NCBI GenBank assembly: GCA_025201705.1
Contig: MU616669.1
Location: 1-59,990 of the forward strand
DNA: 59,990 bases
Direction: 5' to 3'
Source of the DNA: Dissophora ornata
Taxonomy: Eukaryota; Mortierellomycota; Mortierellomycetes; Mortierellales; Mortierellaceae
Under the pieces are notes generated by a model. It did no database searches and was not told where the DNA came from. It saw only the letters and a program-made list of their open reading frames with translations. Below are positions 57,863-59,990 of the stretch, piece by piece. Numbering within the stretch: the stretch's first letter is position 1; each line of letters opens with the position of its first letter. The translations under genes were made by a program, and so were the position numbers.

Positions 57863-58895
57863 GTTTTTGCCAGTCCAGGATTGATTTGGTGCTGACTGCC
57901 ATGTTGTCTATTTCCTTGAAAAACATAGTCGCACCTGGGATGACATGGGAGTATACGATATGTCCCAATACTCGATCAAAATCGCGAGTGACTCTGAGCC
58001 AACGCTGAATGCCGAGGGTATCCCAACTTACTCTCTCGGACAAAAGCTCTCTGTCGAATGGACTGCACCTTTGAACCACGGCACTGGGGACTGGATCGGC
58101 ATTTACAAGGTTTCAAGCAACAACTCTGCGAAGGTGACCAATGTTGCCTCCAAGGGCCGTTACCTTTACACTGGACGTGATCTGGGTCTGGGCGAAGCTG
58201 AGGAGGGTGTTGAGAACCATGCCGGCAAGGGTGACGGCGAGGTAATGGAGGAAGAAGTTGTTTGGATCGATAACAGGGAACTGTGTCGCGGTCGAGTTAT
58301 TTTCTTGGGTGACAAGCTGCCTTGGTTCCAGGGCAGGTTTGAATTCAGGTATCATCACCATGGCCGTTACAACGTTATGGCCTTCACGACTCCTTTTGAG
58401 ATTGCCTGTAAGTATCTCAGGGTTGCCTCCGTCAATGCTTTTTTTCGTTTTTCTCTTGATCTCGCGAGTGCATCAGCTCACATTTCCCACTTTTTCCCCT
58501 CTGTCTGCTTGGATTTGTGCAATGCAGTGGGTAGCTACCACGAAGACAAGGAGCACACAGTGGCGTCCATCGGCCAGTCGCTCCTGCCCTATGTCCAGCG
58601 CTGCTTTAACTCGGATGAGGAGACCATGCCCTGCAGCGTCGATGAGCGTTTCGTTATGATCAACGAGACTATTGCACAGAGGATTGTCAAGGGTGTTCAG
58701 TTGATGTACGGCATCGAGTTCGCGTGGGAGGTAGTTGCAGTCGATATGAGCTGTCTCCATTTGGCGCTTCGCATCTTCACCGCTCGTCGCGCTTTGGCCC
58801 CCTTCTCTGCAGCTTCATTGTCTGGCGCAGCTTCTGATGAACAACGGTTTGCGGCTGTGAATGAGCAGAGCCCCTTGGAAGCGGCGTCTGTTTAG
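55028..58895 (+). CDS. CHO2: phosphatidylethanolamine N-methyltransferase
   Basis: Eight exons: 55028-55250, 55380-55726, 55843-56071, 56211-56411, 56522-57242, 57349-57801, 57929-58407, 58528-58895; 1,006 aa against 869 in yeast Cho2. A Ser/Thr-rich start leads to [10 protein letters not shown] and [11 protein letters not shown], a multi-span membrane region, and two methyltransferase modules. Each has the conserved element: [18 protein letters not shown] and [17 protein letters not shown]. The C-terminus holds [13 protein letters not shown] followed by a soluble domain ending [21 protein letters not shown], typical of fungal Cho2. The enzyme, in the endoplasmic reticulum, transfers the first methyl group from S-adenosylmethionine to phosphatidylethanolamine on the way to phosphatidylcholine. 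Intron 6 contains a T30 run (57831-57860). Intron 7 is 120 bp with no in-frame stop, so its retention would insert 40 residues. Confidence 0.95.
57831..57860. repeat. poly(T) run of 30 in CHO2 intron 6
   Basis: Uninterrupted T run between donor 57802 and acceptor 57928. Confidence 0.95.
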
Positions 58896-59138
58896 GAGGA
58901 ACAATGACCTCAGTCTTTTGCCAAAGCCATGTATATAATACCAGTGTGTATCGACGTACATGTGGTTGTACAATGCTTCCAGCATTGTAGATTATGATTA
59001 GAGAATGTAGGAATGTAGTGAGAGGATACAGAACAACCGATAGACATATTGTAACAACGATTTTATTTGCTCGATACCCTGGCCATTTGCGGTTCTCTGC
59101 GCTTTATTAAGAAGTGACGGATGCATCTATATTGTGCT

Positions 59139-59448
59139 CTACGCTGAAACAGCCGATGGGGTGCACCAGTATCTTAGGCGATTGTCGTCACCGCAGCTGA
59201 CCAGAGCGTTCTCGGTTGGAGAAGCCGAGATGGAGCGAATCAAGGCCTGATGCCCCGTGTAACGCTTCAAAAGGGTTGCAGTACGAGAGTCCCAGCAGAC
59301 AATCGTGTTGTTGGACTCGTCCGAGCTGAACACAAAGTCTTCGTTGTACGAGAACACTGTCGATTGCTTCTCGTTCTATGTTGGACAGAAAATATGAAAG
59401 AAGTGAAGAAGTTTAGATACTGTCTTCAAAGTCATGCAATATGCGCAT

Positions 59449-59480
<32 letters not shown>

Positions 59481-59968
59481 CCCTTGGCCAAAAAAATAAA
59501 TTTTACCTGCTGGACTGCACCCTGGAATCCATGGATCATCTTTCCGGAGCCGAGATCCCACAGTTTGCTCATAGAGTCAAACCCTCCAGAAAGGATGTAC
59601 TTGCCGTTCTTTGATATCGTTGCGGTCGTAACTCCCTTGCCCGAGTGAGCACCTTCAATCGTCCGAACCACTTTTCCAGAAATCGCATCCCAGACTTTGA
59701 TCGAACCATCCTGCGAGGCCGTGATGAAGACTGATCCTGTGGGTGCATACTCGATATGATTGATCCCTCCACGGTGTGGCCCTTGTTGTTGAGCAGCATT
59801 GTCGACGGCACTGGATGATGTGGAAGAGTGAGATGGGCCGGAAAAGGCTCGGGGTGTGAAGCATTGCAGGGTCTTGACATCGAAAATTCGGACAGTCTCC
59901 GCTTCGGAACCGACAAGCAAAAAGTCGCCGGAGGGGTGAAACGAAACTGAGCTGATGGGATGAGAATC
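59139..59968 (-). CDS. cleavage stimulation factor subunit 1 (CstF-50), 3' part
   Basis: Two exons in the window, 59968-59507 and 59375-59139; the 5' part lies beyond the window end, as the first exon here begins at an acceptor. WD40 blades read DSHPISSVSFHPSGDF, LVGSEAETVRIFDVKTLQCF, GSVFITASQDGSIKVWD, GKYILSGGFDSMSKLWD and, in the last exon, VFSYNEDFVFSSDE then IVCWDSRTA and ALVSCGDDNRLRYW. The order and details match the C-terminal half of human CstF-50, the WD40 subunit of the complex that binds the downstream element during mRNA 3' cleavage and polyadenylation. Budding yeast lacks a CstF-50 orthologue. The intron contains a 29-base poly(T) run on the plus strand. The gene converges with CHO2, 243 bp away. 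Confidence 0.88.
59452..59480. repeat. poly(T) run of 29 in CstF-50 intron
   Basis: Uninterrupted T run on the plus strand (A run on the sense strand) inside the intron 59506-59376. Confidence 0.95.
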
Positions 59969-59990
59969 CTACAGAAGTTATCATTTGAAA

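Overview
The window is nuclear DNA of a filamentous fungus. Genes carry short GT-AG introns (mostly about 70-160 nt, with CTAAC-like branch sites), base composition is balanced, and the gene set is fungal: a two-module phosphatidylethanolamine methyltransferase of CHO2 type, a PHO81/NUC-2-like SPX-ankyrin protein, an Air1/2 zinc-knuckle protein and a hybrid histidine kinase. The style (long low-complexity Gln/Asp/Ser proteins, BTB duplications, sparse short introns) recalls Mortierellomycota, but this is an inference that only a database search could settle.

Layout. 0.26-1.9 kb (-): single-pass membrane protein with a proline-rich tail. 2.9-5.2 kb (+): class I CPD photolyase with a possible mitochondrial presequence. 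5.2-8.3 kb (-): Artemis/SNM1-type metallo-beta-lactamase nuclease, convergent with the photolyase, so two DNA repair genes end within 80 bp of each other. 8.3-10.4 kb: no intact gene; a 0.2 kb inverted repeat carrying a broken UBA-like fragment. 10.4-14.2 kb: a 1.9 kb direct tandem duplication, each unit with one BTB/POZ gene (-). 15.0-15.2 kb (-): 82-residue unknown protein with a TATA box. 16.1-24.5 kb (+): 2,664-residue acidic protein with about 16 acidic-tryptophan motifs and a C-terminal amphipathic segment. 24.8-28.0 kb (-): five-knuckle Air1/2-like protein. 28.4-30.6 kb (-): eIF4B. 32.0-33.2 kb (+): Sec14 with a 5'UTR intron. 34.7-39.1 kb (+): PHO81-like protein. 39.4-40.3 kb (-): orphan protein with an internal duplication. 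41.1-42.2 kb (+): four-pass membrane protein. 42.4-51.3 kb (-): very large receptor hybrid histidine kinase. 51.3-55.0 kb: gene-poor, with possible receptor relics. 55.0-58.9 kb (+): CHO2. 59.1-59.97 kb (-): 3' part of CstF-50, cut by the window end.

The strongest candidate for an undescribed system is the receptor at 42.4-51.3 kb. Its N-terminal two thirds follow the plan of an animal receptor guanylate cyclase: periplasmic-binding-protein ectodomain, cysteine-rich stalk, one membrane span, a pseudokinase homology domain lacking the HRD and DFG aspartates, and a dimerising signalling helix. Where the cyclase should be, the protein has a histidine kinase core and a receiver domain. Second-tier observations are the acidic-W repeat protein, the BTB pair whose coding regions have diverged more than their flanks, the dual-start photolyase, the probable GC-AG intron in the Artemis gene and the internal duplication of the orphan protein.

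All gene models here were built by reading splice junctions by eye; every multi-exon model given closes in frame, but none has transcript support.
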